This document shows positions 34,946-48,180 of a DNA stretch of 64,000 bases, piece by piece (position 1 is the first letter of the stretch; each line of letters opens with the position of its first letter). Source of the stretch: Agelaius tricolor (lineage: Eukaryota; Chordata; Aves; Passeriformes; Icteridae). Where the stretch lies: the NCBI GenBank assembly GCA_023055355.1, contig JALJCS010000028.1, positions 4,278,418 through 4,342,417 on the forward strand, in the 5' to 3' direction. The notes under the pieces are model-generated. The model was not told the DNA's origin and searched no databases. It saw only the letters and a list, made by a program, of their open reading frames with translations. The position numbers were made by a program, and so were the translations under genes.

Positions 34946-36230
34946 CTGGCCAAGCAGAAAATCACCTGGAGGAGGGAGTATGAGCCCCTGTGATTAAGCA
35001 GCAAAGGGGTTCTCCTGGTGAACAGATGGAAATCAGGTGCAGCCAAGTGCTGAGGTGCAGGGAAGACTGAGATGGGGTTGAGTGAAAAGCTGTGGCTGTA
35101 ACTCTGACAGTGTTTCTCAAGCATTAGCATAGGCCTGGTTTTGTGGCAGTCAGTATCCCAGGGAACTCTGTTTTTAAGCATGTCTTCATGCTGCCCAGAG
35201 AGAGAGGGACAGTCTGCAAAAGCTGCACTAGGAATGCTGCAAACTCCTTCCCCCATTTTGTGGGAAAGGACAGGGGAGAATGACTGAATAACTTAATTAG
35301 AGAATGTTCTGACTTGTACAGAGCACGAAGCCACAACGTCCCAAAGCCATGTCTTGTAACACAAACAAAAGGATGAAAGAAGACCCTCAAAAATATAACA
35401 GTGAAGCAGAATGAATGAGAACAGTCTGCAGCCACTGTGCTGGGGGACTCAATGAAACTTGGTCTCGATGTTCTTGGGACTTAAATTACCCTCCCAGTGA
35501 CAGCCTTGCCTGGTGACCTGTGCAGGATCAAGGAGGGGAAGTGGGACAAGCTCAGGAAACCTCAGCCTGCCTCTGCCCCTTGGTCCTTGAGACCAGCATC
35601 CCCTGCTCTGCTGACAGCCTTTTTATTTCCCTGCTATGCCATGGGGTATCAGCACAAAATCTCCAGCGTTTTTTCTTTCTTTGCCCAATTTCCACCACCC
35701 TGAAGCAGTATGCAAGCACGTGTGGAAGTCTCTTGTCTTGAGCTGCTCAGGGCTGTTACTGGTCCTGTGTGGCCACCATCTGCCTCCAGTTCTGTTCATT
35801 TTGACATCCTCATTGCAAGAAAACCAGCTGTGAGGAGGGGCCGGTGCCCCTAGCCCAGGATGCCAGCCTGGCAGCTGGTGTTGTGCCAGCCTTGAGAGCT
35901 GTGGGCAGGAGCCAGCCCCCCCAGCCCCTCAGATGGTGGGCTGTGAATAGGAGGGTAGGGGGGCTAGTGGGGAATCAAAGGGAAGTGTCCTGCTGATTGA
36001 TGACCTCATTTGCACATGAAACTGGGACCTCTCAGCCCTGCAGGCCCTGCACATGTGTCTCAGCTGCTGTAACCAGGGCTGGGAGGAGATAAGCAAAGAG
36101 GGAATAACTTGCTTCCACCTCAGGAACCATAATGGTTTTTATTTAAGTGTCTTAGGACTGAATCTTGATGGCTTTTACAGTTCCTAAGTGTTGGTTGGTT
36201 GCTTTTTTTTTTCCCTTTTTTTAATTGCAG
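34946..36230. other. Unassigned sequence directly upstream of DRAXIN start exon
   Basis: Ends in a strong acceptor (long T tract then TTGCAG at 36225-36230). No upstream coding exon seen. Confidence 0.4.
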
Positions 36231-36246
36231 GTGAGACAGAGCACCC

Positions 36247-39200
36247 ATGATTATGGAAACTTCTTCCACCTTCTCTTCTTTCCTTTTCCTGTGCGTGCTG
36301 GTTCTTTCAGACATCAGCCTTGCAATCTCCCTGAACCCTGGCACAAAGCTCAAAAATGCCCCAGACAACAACCACCACCTTCAAAATCAAGAGAGGTGGC
36401 TGCAGCAGCCCAGAACTGGGCGCCATCACAGGCAAGGCTTGGCCAAGAAGGAGAGGATCCACTCCATGCCTTCCAGAGGGCAGCTGGCTGGGGAAGAGAC
36501 CCTCAAGATGGGCAGTGGAGCTTCAGCAGTGGAAGAGCTGGTGGCAGAGGGACAGCCAGCAGCCCTGAAACAGAATAAGGACGTGTTCCTGGGGTTTGAG
36601 TCGTATCCTGAGAGGGAAAACCAGTCCCCAGGCTCTGAGAAAGGAAAGAAGCAGAACCGAGAGCATCGTCGGCACAGCCGCAGGGACAGGCTCAAACATC
36701 ACCAAGGTATTGGAGCTCCAAGGGCAGCTGGGGCTGTTGTGGCACTGGGAATGAGCATCTCTTGGGTGAGGGCAAGAAGAGGCAGCTGTGGGGGAGCCAC
36801 ATGTGCGTGTGGAGGGTGGGGAGTGTGTGCCTGCTCTGGGGAGAAATGCACCAAACAAAAGAGGCACAAGAAAAAAGGGGAACTGCAGAAGCAAAATTTG
36901 AGTGCTGGCTGCAATTTTGTGAAAATGACCTAGTTTGTGTCACAGGGGGAGCTCTGAGAGACCCTAAGACTTGAGGGGCTGTTTTAGGGTGGTCTGTTTT
37001 GTTGTTTTTATTTTCCTTTTTAGCAAATGGCCCAATTTAGGAACAAGTATGTCTGAGCCATGCTCAATCTGTCCACTGACTTCAAAAAATAATGAGAATT
37101 AGAAAAAACAAACCCCTCTTATTTTGCTTTGAAGACCAGTTTCTTCTCACCAGAGCTTGTACTCTTCTATATTTATGCTGAACAACAACAAAACAAATTC
37201 AGATTTTGCATATGTGAAATTGCAGTGATAACTTTAAAATGTTGCTTGATTTTGACTGGGACTGCTTTCCTTTGCAGGTCAAGTTGTGGGTGGGTGTTTC
37301 TGTGGTATGAGCTGTGTGTAAACCTTGAGTTCTGTTAAAGAGAGGCAATTTGTGTCAATCTACACTATGTGACAAGCTGGGTGGCACGTCCTTGAGTTCC
37401 ATCTTTCACTCCTCCCTGCCTCAGTAAGAAGAGCTCTATTGTTTTTTCAGAGGACTGACTAAACAGCTTGTGTTAGCAATATGAAAGAACATGCAACAAA
37501 ACTGGTTTGAAGCAATATTTGCAGACTACAAACAGGGCTTATTTCTTGAGGTTAACTTAAGGTCTATATTTAAATTAAGACTTATGAAGAAGAGGGGCAT
37601 ATCTCATTCAAGTTAGGTAAGTTCTGACTTGAGCTAAACTGAAATAACTCACTACTAAAATCAAATAAGAATGTATTTACAGGTATTTGCAATAGCTTAA
37701 TCCATTGGTTTAAAAATGGTTATATAGGTACATTTTGTACTTTTGAGACCACAAAAAAACATGTTTTGCTTCTTAAACAAGAGATAGATCTTCAGGGAGG
37801 TGTGATTTTGTATGTCTTAAGCATGCAAAAATCAAGCTGCATATACTCTGGACCTGATTTATCACTGTAATAGCTCATTACTCTATTATACAGTGGTCTA
37901 AAACAGCAGCTCAGGATCATGGAAGAGTGGTTGGCAACTGGATGAAACATGAATTCCTTTGACTCAAATCTGTCAGATGGAGAAAAGGGATGAGAAAGGT
38001 AATGCCACTGTACTTGTTGCCCTCTGCAGGGAAGACTCCTGGTGCTGGGCCAAGCTCCCTGTACAAGAAACCCAAAAGCTCTGAAGAACAGTTTCAAAAT
38101 CTTCAAGCAGAGGAAGCTCCAAGTCTGACTCCCAGCACACTCCTCATTGCTGCACTGGACACAGCTGTTTCCACAGAAGAGCCTCCTGTTCTTCCAGCCA
38201 CCTCACCACGGTCACAGGTAAAGAGACAGCTGGGAGTGGTTCTGTACCTCCAAGCCTTGCCTCTCCCTCAGATATCCAACTTCACTGAGTTTCAAGGGCC
38301 ACAGAGACAGCAGGAGCACTTGACTGAAGTGCCAGCATATCCCAATGCTTGCTGCTCACCTTTTGCTCTCACACAGAAGCAGTGGAAACTTCCCTCTTGG
38401 CTTCAGCCTCGACAAGGGAAAGGTCTTTGCTTTTGAAAATGAGATGCCAGGAATCCCCAATGGATAAGACAGGAGTGGAGGAGGGGAGAGGCAATCATAA
38501 AGCCTTTTTAATGTAAAAGCAACATGAAAATTTGCAAAGACTTCAGTGTCTCTACAGGAGTGTAATCTGTTGTCTGTTTGGTTTTTTTGTGGTTTGCAGG
38601 CTCGCCTCAGACAAGATGGGGATGTGATGCCCACCTTGGATATGGCACTCTTTGACTGGACTGATTATGAGGATCTCAAACCAGAAATGTGGCCATCTGC
38701 TAAAAAGAAAGGTGCTAAACCTCCCTTCCTCTTTCCCAAAAGTCATCCTGTAAGGCTTGTCTATGGTTAGTATTCATAGATGTGCTGAAGGACAGGAGAT
38801 CATAGTGGTGGGGGAAGAGAGAAGCAGCATAATGCTGACTGAGTTTTGTGCTCAGTTTCAGAATGTTTCTCATTTTGGATGCATATTTGGAGGACAGAGT
38901 AAAAATGATAAATGGAGAGTGGATAAATAGGGAGGAGATCTGACTACAAAGGTTTAGAGTTCAAACTCTTGAAATTTGAGGCTGGTTTTACCCTGGAAAA
39001 ATATATTCTCCAAAATGAAAACACTAGTGTGAAATCTTTTGTTTTTTACACAGAAAAACGCCGCAGTAAGAGCCCCAACAGTGGAAATGAAACCACAACA
39101 GCTGAAGGAGAGCCATGTGATCACCACCTCGACTGCCTCCCAGGTCAGCAGCAGCCTGCCAGAGTCATTTCTCCAAACATGGGATGTTTGAAATCCAGCC

Positions 39201-39647
39201 CAGGTTTTAAGATGTGCATTCCAGTTTCTACTAGTGATAGGAAGTGGCATGCAAGGGAAGGGCAGAGGCTCTCTGGGTGTGCTGTGGGACCTGATGGTGT
39301 CTGTACAAGGGAGCTGGCATGGGTGTCTATAGCCCTGCAGGTAAGGGGACACCTGAGCTGTGCTGACCCCTGGTCCTGTGTTGCAGGCTCTTGCTGTGAC
39401 CTTCGTGAACACCTCTGCAAACCACACAATCGAGGCCTTAACAACAAGTGTTATGATGACTGTATGTGCACTGAAGGTGAGTGCAGCTCTTTGCTCCCTG
39501 CCTTGCTTTAAAAGGCAGGTGTCTGCCAAGGAAGGCAGGAGCCTCCCTTGGAATGGAAAACATGAACCCCTTCCCTCCAAATTATTATAGCTTTGAAATT
39601 ATGGGGCTTTCAGGCAATTATATGAGGAAAGGAATAACAGTTCTTTA

Positions 39648-39695
<48 letters not shown>

Positions 39696-42600
39696 ATATC
39701 TATAGTTGTAGCAGGCACAGGGCCTGCAAGGCCTCCATGGAGTTCAGCAGCCTAAGATAGGAAATGCAGAGTCATGATGACTGAACCTAAGCCCCTTTTT
39801 CTGCCTTCAGACCCTTGCTTATCTCTCTGTAAGTCTATAGGTTACCTTCCTTTTGACCCTTACTATTGGACAATTTGTAAAACTCTTGTATCCTATATAA
39901 AGAGCTACTTTTGCCCAGCTTGGGAGAAGAGTGGTCCCTGAGACTTTTGCAGAGGCTGCAAATAAATACATCCTTGTGGAACCTCACACAGCCTTCTCCT
40001 CTCTCTCCCTGCATCTGCCTAAGGCCCTTAGCAAGCTAAAGAGCTGAAATCACAACATGAGCTGATAATCACTAAGAGCTGAGCTTGCTAAGTTAGCCTG
40101 CAGCTGGGAACTGCCTGGGAGCCCAGGGAAGCTGTGCTGGACAGGACTGTGGTGGTGTTCACAGGGCTCCCAGGACGAGGGAAGAGTTGAGAATCTTGAC
40201 TCCATGTTTCAGAAGGCTGATTTATTACTTTATGATCTATATTATATTAAAAGAAAATGATATATTAAAACTATACTAAAAGAATAGAGAAAGGATTCAT
40301 CAGAAGGCTGGCAAGGGATAGAAAGGAATGATAATAAAATCTTGTGGCTGACCAGAGAGTCCGAGCCAGCTGGGTGGTGATTGGCCATTAATTAAAAACA
40401 ACCATGAGACCAATCCCAGATCCACCTGTTGCATTCCACAGCAGCAGATAACCATTGGTTCCATTTTGTTCCTGAGGCCTCTCAGCTTCTCAGGAGAAAA
40501 GATCCCAATGAAAGGATTTTTCATCAAATCTATCTGTGACACAAGGCTGCGCTATCTGGAGCAGCAATGGCCAGCTGGGGATACCCTTGTGCCTAACATG
40601 ACTTTCCCAAGTTAATTTCAACTGAGCTTGTAGCAATTTAGTAGGTGTGGGAAGGACTCAGGCTTTTGTTTCTTAAAACTGTTTCTGAAGAATCCACAGC
40701 AGCCTTTACTAGGCAGGTGCATTATGAAAGTGTTAAAAGGCAGTCTTCTGGTCTAAACATGTTCAGGATCAGCTCCAGGCACTGAGTCTTGCCTGCCAGA
40801 AAAAACTCTGTTTGCCAAGCTTTGTGACCTGCATTAGGTACCCAGTGATTTGACCTGGCTCTTTGCCTACTTTTTACCCAGTTCAATGGGCAGCTTTCCT
40901 GGAGTTGCAATGTTAAATGATAATCTTCACCCTGGGCGTGTTGTGTAACACCACAAGGTCCTAATCAGAGATGACCTTCTGATAGATTAGCCTAGAAACA
41001 AGAACTGTGTTTCTGCAATCCTTAATGAGGCTGCTGTGTGTCCTGTGTAGCATAAAAATCCCCAGAGAGGGAAGATCCAGGTAAGATAGACAAGAGGCTT
41101 AGATAGGAGTAGAGCTCTGATCTTGCATGCTCCCCTTTTAGGAGGCCAGTTTGCCCTGGGGTGATTGCTAATGAGGGGCACAAACCCAGCTCTTTAAGGT
41201 AGCTGGTCTCAATGTAGCCCAGGGACATAATTCCCAAGGTCTGCTATGTGACATCATCTGGATCTCCAGTGTACAACCAAGGAAATTTTGAACTGTCTTA
41301 TTACAGAAGCTATACATCCTCTGCTGCCTGCTCTAGAAGTGAAAAGAGCTGCAGTTTCTAGAATGATCAAATCAGCTCCTGCCATGCCCAATGACAAGAT
41401 CCTGCACTACTGAAAAGCAGGGTATTCATGAGAATTATTTACCCACAGGCTATACCCTGTTTGGCCCAACTAGCTACACATTCTGGTGTAACAAAGTCAG
41501 ACAAGAAACAGCATAAAATCAACCTCTTGGAGCCAGAAACCAAGTAATTACCATGACCAGAGGCTCCCATTACCTTCCACTGCCATGGGAGAATAGGTAC
41601 TCTTGGTTTTTACAAATAAAATGCCTTTTCTCCCCTTCATACTCACCCATGGTGTATTAGCTAGCTTCCTTCAGACCGTGCACATTGAGCATCTAAAAAA
41701 GAGAAATTAAAGGAGATGAGCAGTGGGCTTTGGATCAGACCCCCCAGTAATAACACTTCAAAATCTCTTCCCTTCTCTCTTGAAGCTTCAGAGAAGTAAA
41801 TAGCAAGGGGAGGTCCCTAGTCATTGCTGCTGCACATTAAGTCTGTAGTAATTTCCCAGTGGAGAGATTACTTAGACAGTAATGGGAAGTAATAGGAGGA
41901 AACCAAGCAGGGCTTCCATAAAATCACTGGAAACAATTGGAATAATTCATTGGTATTTCAAGAATCCAGGGGAACCTGACTGAACAATGAATCCCAAACC
42001 AGAACAGTGAGGCAAACAGAATGGCAGTGCCCAGAGAGCAATATGCCTTGAATGTGAGGCATTTCTCTCTCACCCTATTTGACACAGCACCAGGACTGTC
42101 CCCAGTGCAGCAGATCTGAGGTAGAGAAATAGTTGGTGTTATTGCTGTAGTGAGCCCTGGTCCCTGCTCACTTCTGCACATTGTGAAAAATGCCAATCAC
42201 TTGTTTTTAGAATTTTGAAAGTTTCATAGTAATAAAATGGTTATAAAAATAGCAATATAATTAGAGTAATAAAAATTTGAATAATTGGGATTAGGACAAT
42301 ACGAGACAATAGCAACAAAGAGTTATGGACAGTCTGGGTACCTCTTTCTGGGCAAAATAAGCCTGAAAAAGGACACACATTAACAGAGGATTAACCCTTA
42401 AAAGCAACAGCCTGTTGCATATTCATACATCTCATACATGATGCATAAATTCCATCCAAACACAGGATTCTGTCTGGGCAGTGTCAGCTTCTTCCTCTGA
42501 ATCCTGACAGTGTCTGCAGGGCTGAGCGAGGCAGGAAGAAGTTTGTTTCTTCTGATAAGGGAGCAATAAATTCTCTTTCTCTGAAAGATTCAGGTGTCCT

Positions 42601-42939
42601 GTGGCTGCTATCTCAGTGGGAGTACCTCATTCCTCTCTTTAAAAAAGTATCTTACATAGCATAGTTTCTATTTTAACATTCTGTTATAACCCAAAACTAT
42701 ATTTAACACACTACTTAAGAAAATGAATACAGCATTACTTTCTAACATAACACATATCATATTCATTTTAATATTTGCAAAAAGCCAATCATAAAATCTG
42801 CATTTTTCACAACGTCTTTTCCATAGGGCTGCGCTGTTACGCCAAATTCCACCGGAACCGGAGAGTGACCCGGAGGAAGGGGCGCTGTGTGGAGCCTGAC
42901 TCAGCCAATGGAGAGCAGGGATCTTTCATTAATGTTTAG
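36247..42939 (+). CDS. DRAXIN: DRAXIN, secreted axon-guidance protein
   Basis: Six coding exons: 36247-36706, 38030-38217, 38600-38711, 39054-39143, 39387-39476, 42827-42939; 1053 nt encode 350 aa, close to the 349 aa of known draxins. Residues 1-26 form a signal peptide (core FLFLCVLVL, likely cut after SLA). A basic, low-complexity middle ([19 protein letters not shown]) is followed by the conserved [19 protein letters not shown] block. The C-terminal cysteine-rich domain has ten cysteines (275, 281, 286, 287, 294, 305, 309, 311, 317, 334), resembling the second cysteine-rich domain of Dickkopf proteins. Draxin repels commissural axons, binds DCC and netrin, and antagonises Wnt/LRP6. The ATG at 36247 is the first in frame after the acceptor at 36229-36230; a second ATG at 36253 is also usable. 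The last intron (3.35 kb) holds three LTRs, one ending 15 bp before the terminal exon. The frame is intact throughout. Confidence 0.97.
39648..39704. repeat. (TATC)n microsatellite in DRAXIN intron 5
   Basis: About eleven perfect TATC units followed by degenerate TTATATCTATAG. It directly abuts the LTR at 39707. Confidence 0.95.
39707..40057 (+). mobile_element. Solo LTR (family G) in DRAXIN intron 5
   Basis: A 351-bp element with TGTAGCAGG...CACAACA ends, a TATATAAA box at 39894-39901 and AATAAA at 39961-39966, the expected order for a retroviral LTR. No second copy in the window and no clear target duplication. Confidence 0.7.
40148..40541 (-). mobile_element. Solo LTR family B copy 6 in DRAXIN intron 5
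   Basis: TGTGGTGGTGTTCACAGGGC to AAATCTATCTGTGACA, 394 bp, reverse orientation, closest to the copy at 13289-13663. Flanks CAGGAC/CAAGGC may be a decayed target duplication. Confidence 0.88.
42182..42811 (-). mobile_element. Solo LTR family E copy 2 beside DRAXIN exon 6
   Basis: A 630-bp reverse-oriented copy of the LTR at 26089-26741 with TGTGAAAAATG...CATTTTTCACA ends. It lies in DRAXIN intron 5 and stops 15 bp before the first base of the terminal coding exon (42827). Flanking ACAT/ACGT may be a 4-bp target duplication changed by CpG decay. Confidence 0.92.
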
Positions 42940-43835
42940 GAGGGTGGGACTCCTGCCTGGATGGTCAGGAGCTGGGGTCAAACTGTTTCTACCTAGCAGT
43001 GAGAATTAGAGGAAAAAGCTGAGCAAATGATGGAAGCTGCAGGCTCTGAACATGCCAGGTCCCAGCTAGACTGGAATTCGTGTTCATTATAAACACAGTG
43101 GCATCAGCCTTTTCCATAGCAGGACTGCACTCCCTGTCCCTTCCTTCAGCACACTCTTGCCACTGAATTGAGCCCCCCTCTCCTAGTTAGTAAGCAATGA
43201 TCATGACTCCCATTCTGATGGTCCTGGCAGGAAAAGGCTCTGCGGTTTCATCTTCTCTCAAGAGAGGCAAGATGTGGAAGATCCTTTGGGGCCAAGGGGA
43301 TATGAGCTTAAACTGTACCCCTTTATTATTGCTTGAGAATAAAGATAGACAGATCCTCCTTAAGGACTGGAAGTTCCTAGAGGAGAGGAAATTGGTAGCA
43401 TCCAGGTGGAATCAAAGATGGGAAATGGATCAGCTGCCTGCCCAGGTGAGAGGGGACCCTCTGGCAGACCTCTTGCTCTCTCCCTTTTTCACTGCTTCAG
43501 ATACATTCCTTAGCTCTTACACACTACCACTGCATCTTGGGACCTGTCATCTTTGGGACCATCCAATTCCACTCCATCCTTCCTTCCTTTCTTGCTTTCA
43601 GAGAACCACCTGGTGTCTGCAAGGATATGGCAAGACATCCCAGCCTGTAGCTCTCACTCATTTTTCTATCCTGCCAGGTCTGTTATTTTTAATTACTATT
43701 TTTAGGAGCTTTCTGGGGAAGTGATAGTTTTCCTAGTGAGCCAAAAATAAAGTTTTTGGTAACAGGAGATAGGGACAGGCTGTTCCATTGTAGTAAAACC
43801 TGTGACATGTTGCATGTGTGTTTCTGTGATATGTA

Positions 43836-43841
43836 AATAAA
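43836..43841 (+). promoter_or_regulatory. Candidate polyadenylation signal of DRAXIN
   Basis: AATAAA about 0.9 kb after the DRAXIN stop codon. Other AATAAA hexamers lie at 43338 and 43746, so alternative 3' ends are possible. The sequence does not tell which is used. Confidence 0.4.
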
Positions 43842-46800
43842 GATATGATGGATACCCTTTGTGCAACTCTTCTGCTTTTTGACTGCACCCAAGGATGTGG
43901 AGGAGCCAGAAAAGCCTATGAGGAAGTTGGTCAGCAGGTAACACTGGTGACTTGAGGTAATCACACACAACAATTGTGCCACTGGTTGAAAAATTTCTCT
44001 GCTCAAGGTTGCCTGTATTCTCACTCAAATTGGAAATAACTGTTTCTACCTAGTGTAGCCAGCCAGATGTTTTAAACATTTTTATATTAGTACCTTTATT
44101 ACTGGCTTCAGTGATATATTGGAGCAACAAAGGCTTTGTGTGTTAGCCTGGAGTCGTGGTAGCTGGTGAAGATGTTTTTTGCTACTGCTAACACCCCAAT
44201 ACCCTGACTTCTGCAGCTATGAAGCTTTTTATATCCCAGAGCCTGGAGATGTATAGCACTTTCTTTAGGAACAGAAATATTAATCATGGTACTTGGGCAG
44301 AATCCTCTTTACACAGCTTCACTAAACCCCCTATGTTCCATTTAGTTAGTCAAAACTCCAACTTGCAATCTTGTTTATGCTACAGTGCCCCTTTGCATTG
44401 TGTATTCACTCAAAAACTGTGAGAGTTACACTTTACATCTCTAATTTGAGTGCCCACTCATGGCCACAGAGAAACGCTGTGAATGTCACACTGTCACTTC
44501 TGACCTGTGCACACCTGCTAAAGGAGGAATTTCTATGGGAGCACTTAGGCAAAACCTACCACAGAGCTGGATGCAGCTGTTTAGATTTCTGTTTCCAGCA
44601 TGACAGGCTTAGCACAAAAGACAGAAGTAAAGTAAAGTGGTTTGCCTTCAGCTCGATGCCCCAGCAGCAAGGATTCAGTTTATTAACCCAGGGAGAGCAA
44701 TGCAGCCCCTCCTTCAGCCCAGATGTGAATAGTGGGTGGTGCTGCCAGAGCCATTGTCAGTGGAAGCATAAAGGGAAAAAAGGCTCCTAATTGATCACAT
44801 TCAATTGCAGAGCTCTCAGCCTCTGGTCTGTGTGACACTGATGAGAACCACATGCACAAGCACTATCAAAACCAGGTTTGATATCACACTGATTTTCAGT
44901 GTAGGAGCCAAGGTCTGGGGGGAACAGTGCAACTGAAAGCAAGAAGGAAATTTTGCAGGGATCTTTATCCTTGGTGATGCAGGCATTCCTTGCCTCTTAC
45001 ACTCCAAATGGGATCCTTGTAGGATCGTGGACAGTGTTTTGGGCAAGACTGTTGCATATCATGAAATACAAGCAAGTCTGAATTTTGTCAGAGCTTTTAG
45101 ACTCTAAAAGGAGACTTACTCCTTCAGTTCTTGCTTTTTCAGCCTTCAGTCTGCTATTAACTCTGAGTATAAAGAAAACATTATTCTTAATTGGTGGGAT
45201 TAGTTAAGGTCAGTGAAAATTCAGTTAACTATCATCAGTCAAGTTTACTGATACAATTTACAGATTACTGGATTGATTGCTCACATTGGAGTTTCAGAAG
45301 GGGCCTGTGACCAAGTGTCATTCCTGCTGAGCCAAGCTGTGGTGTGGCAGAGGTGGAGCAGGAAGGGTGAGCAGTGGTACAGGCACATGCTGCACAGCCA
45401 CAGCAGCATGAAAACAATCAGCCTGAAATATGGGTCAGCCAGATCAACTCCTGACTTCACAATTGCAGTGCAAAGGAAAGCTGTTGAGTAAATAACGTGC
45501 AAAGGTGTGGAATGCAAGAGCAGCCTGTGATATAAAACCCCAGGGCAACATTTGTCCAAGCCCAAGCCACTTGTGAGCACAGCAAAGCTTCTTAGAGCCA
45601 CTCTGTGCTGTCTCACAGGAGTGACAGCAGCTGCAGAGCATCACCATCATGGGTTACTCTTACAGCTTTCCCCTTTCTCTCCAGTATCTCATAGTCACAG
45701 TGCTGTCAGTAACAGTTTTGCCTTTGGGGGCATTAGGTCTGAAGAAGAGAGAGACACAAATGTCAAGCAAGACTTGATTTATATGTTCTTCTCAACTGAT
45801 TGTTTAAGAAACTCAAATTAAGAATTCACACAAGCTCAGCTTCTCTGCTGCCCCCAGAGAATTTAAGTCAGAGCTCTTGCAAGATTGTCTATTGTCTTGA
45901 AAGGACTTTGGACCAGGCCCAAACCAGCCATAGCAGGACTCTGTGCAATAATTCTAAAGTTAATCACAGAGCATGCATGCAAGAAAGGTGAGTGACAAAG
46001 TCCTGTTCTACAGCTACTGCTGTTAGTAGCCTCTGAGAGTCCAAGGGTTATGCATCACCTTAAACTGCTCTCCAAGGGTGAGAATCATTAAACATGGAAA
46101 AGAGAAAACAGCATGCTGATTTGACATAATCATTTCAGCAGCTGCCTGCTCTGCAAATGCTGTTGAATCTCAGGGATGTTGCTGGTAGTTGCCAAAATTA
46201 TGACTGCAAGACAGGCAAGGAGTGGAAGCACAAATTAAAACACTTGGGAATCATTCTGTCTCAGGTCTGTAATAGTCTGCATTCATTTTCGCTTGGAGGT
46301 GTTTTATTGAAACTCTGTCTCTTCCCTCCCTCCCCCAGTAATTACCCTGTTGTAAATCCACAGTGTGTGAAAGTGCTTCAATTTGAAACCCATGCTGTAC
46401 CAAATTGTTCACATCCATGCCAGTCATTCTCTGCTACACGAAGCCTGGAAAAAACATTGCTTTCATATTTTTTATCAAAAAAAACCCCAAGGGCTGTTGT
46501 TGTCTTGGAATGTTCTGAGTGAGCATATGTACTCCATAAAACCACTTCTGGTGTGTCAGTTCATTTTCTGGAGTGCCAGTGAACCTTGAATAGTGGTCTC
46601 TTAATGATATCTCAAAGCTTTAGTTAGATTTTAGAAAATCAGGGGAGCAGCTCATTGCTGCTGAGATGGGAAGGACTTCCAAGTGCATTTGTCAGGACAC
46701 CACATTAATGTGACCCTTTCCACTCCCCAGATCACCTTGCCAGTGAAATTGCAGTGAAATTGCAGGAGGAGGCTTTCCATCAGCATTACAAAATGCCTTC

Positions 46801-47887
46801 AGTTTCCCCTCCAATCCAGATAATGATTCTGTTTGCTGATTTCCTACTGGGATTTAAAAGGGAGTTTGTAGAGCCAGGCAACTTCTATATGCCCTTCCTC
46901 ACTACTTATTTAGAAAGGCTCTGTGGCTAATAGATATAAATTTGTGCTGAGGTGGTGCCTCCACTGCTCTCACCTCCATGGCCAGGGGCAAAACTCAGAG
47001 ATACTGGTGTCAGCTGCAGCCTTCAGTTGTCTTCAGACTAAACCCCTAGAGAGGGGAAGGAGGGCAGAACTATGAGGAGTGAGCTTGTCTCCACCTCCAA
47101 GGGCCAGCAGGAGCAATTGTATTAACTCTATGGAATTAACCCTATGGAATTGCTATCATCATACACACCAAAGGTACAGTGTCCTGAAAATGCAAAGGAA
47201 AGCATTTCTGCCTTATTAGCCTCACTTTTATGTTATCAGGAAGGGATCCAGCTGTGTATTGGGCTTTTACTCAGTCTGCACAAGGCAAACCAATAGATTT
47301 TTAAAAACAACTGATTTTGCATAAAGCAGCTAATTGCTTGGTATTGGTTGCAGTGAGCTGAACTCACTTGGAGCAGTCTCCTAGTCACAAAAGTGTCTGT
47401 ATCCAGTCTCCTGGGTAACCTGCTTCTCCCTGCAGGCCTTCTTTAACTTGCTGCTTATCTTCCTCACCATGTTGTGTTGCTTTATCAAACCTGGGGAAGG
47501 GAAGAGAGACAGTGGGTTACAGAGAGAGGCAATTTAACAAGGTACACCAGCACAGAGTAGAAACAAGCAACCCCCAGATCACACAGGTGTGAGAGACATA
47601 CAAATGCATCATGTCAGTCATAGCTCTCATTGCTTTCATATCCATGAGATAATTCCTAAGTCCCTTGAGTCCATGACATGCAAACCCAGGATATAATAAG
47701 CAGGGATGAATTAGCTGCATGATACATTGATGAACAAAATGAAATCAAATGTTTTTATTGTACAAGGGGAAATGCTTTGCATTAAACAGAGGACACATCA
47801 ATACAAATTATGGCTCACGCTGCATAAATGATAATGAGACTGTCTCAGGCTGAGTGAGAATGCTGAAGGGACCAAAGACACCCACAT
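43842..47887. other. DRAXIN-AGTRAP intergenic region, part 1
   Basis: About 4 kb without recognised genes or repeats. Short frames on both strands have no family or splice support. Confidence 0.4.
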
Positions 47888-48180
47888 TGTCACTATAGGA
47901 CACGAAATAAAACAATGCAGACATGCAACTCTCCAAGGTAAAAAAGAGAGAAGTTTAATTTCTGACTCCAACATTTATAGATTTCCAAAAGTGACAGTGG
48001 ATTGGGGGATGACAGTGTCACCTCTCCAATGACACTGGACAAACCAACAGTCCATCAAATTTCTCCTCCTCCAGAAAAGAATGCAAACCAATAAGTAATT
48101 TACATGAAGTGCGTGAGAAAGTTGGTTACAAGAATATAAACATCAGAAGGCTTAGAAAAACTTAAAAAACCAGGGTGACA
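47888..48180 (-). mobile_element. Solo LTR family A copy 4
   Basis: TGTCACTATAGGAC to CCAGGGTGACA, 293 bp, flanked by CCCACAT on both sides. Closely similar to the copy at 6415-6699. Confidence 0.92.

Noticed and set aside
36247..36933. 228-codon reading of the DRAXIN start exon past its donor
   Set aside because: The coding part ends at the GTATTG donor (36707); downstream residues are intronic and do not match draxin, while exon 2 continues in phase.
38954..39580. 208-codon minus-strand frame over DRAXIN exons 4-5
   Set aside because: Antisense shadow of DRAXIN coding exons; no splice or family support.
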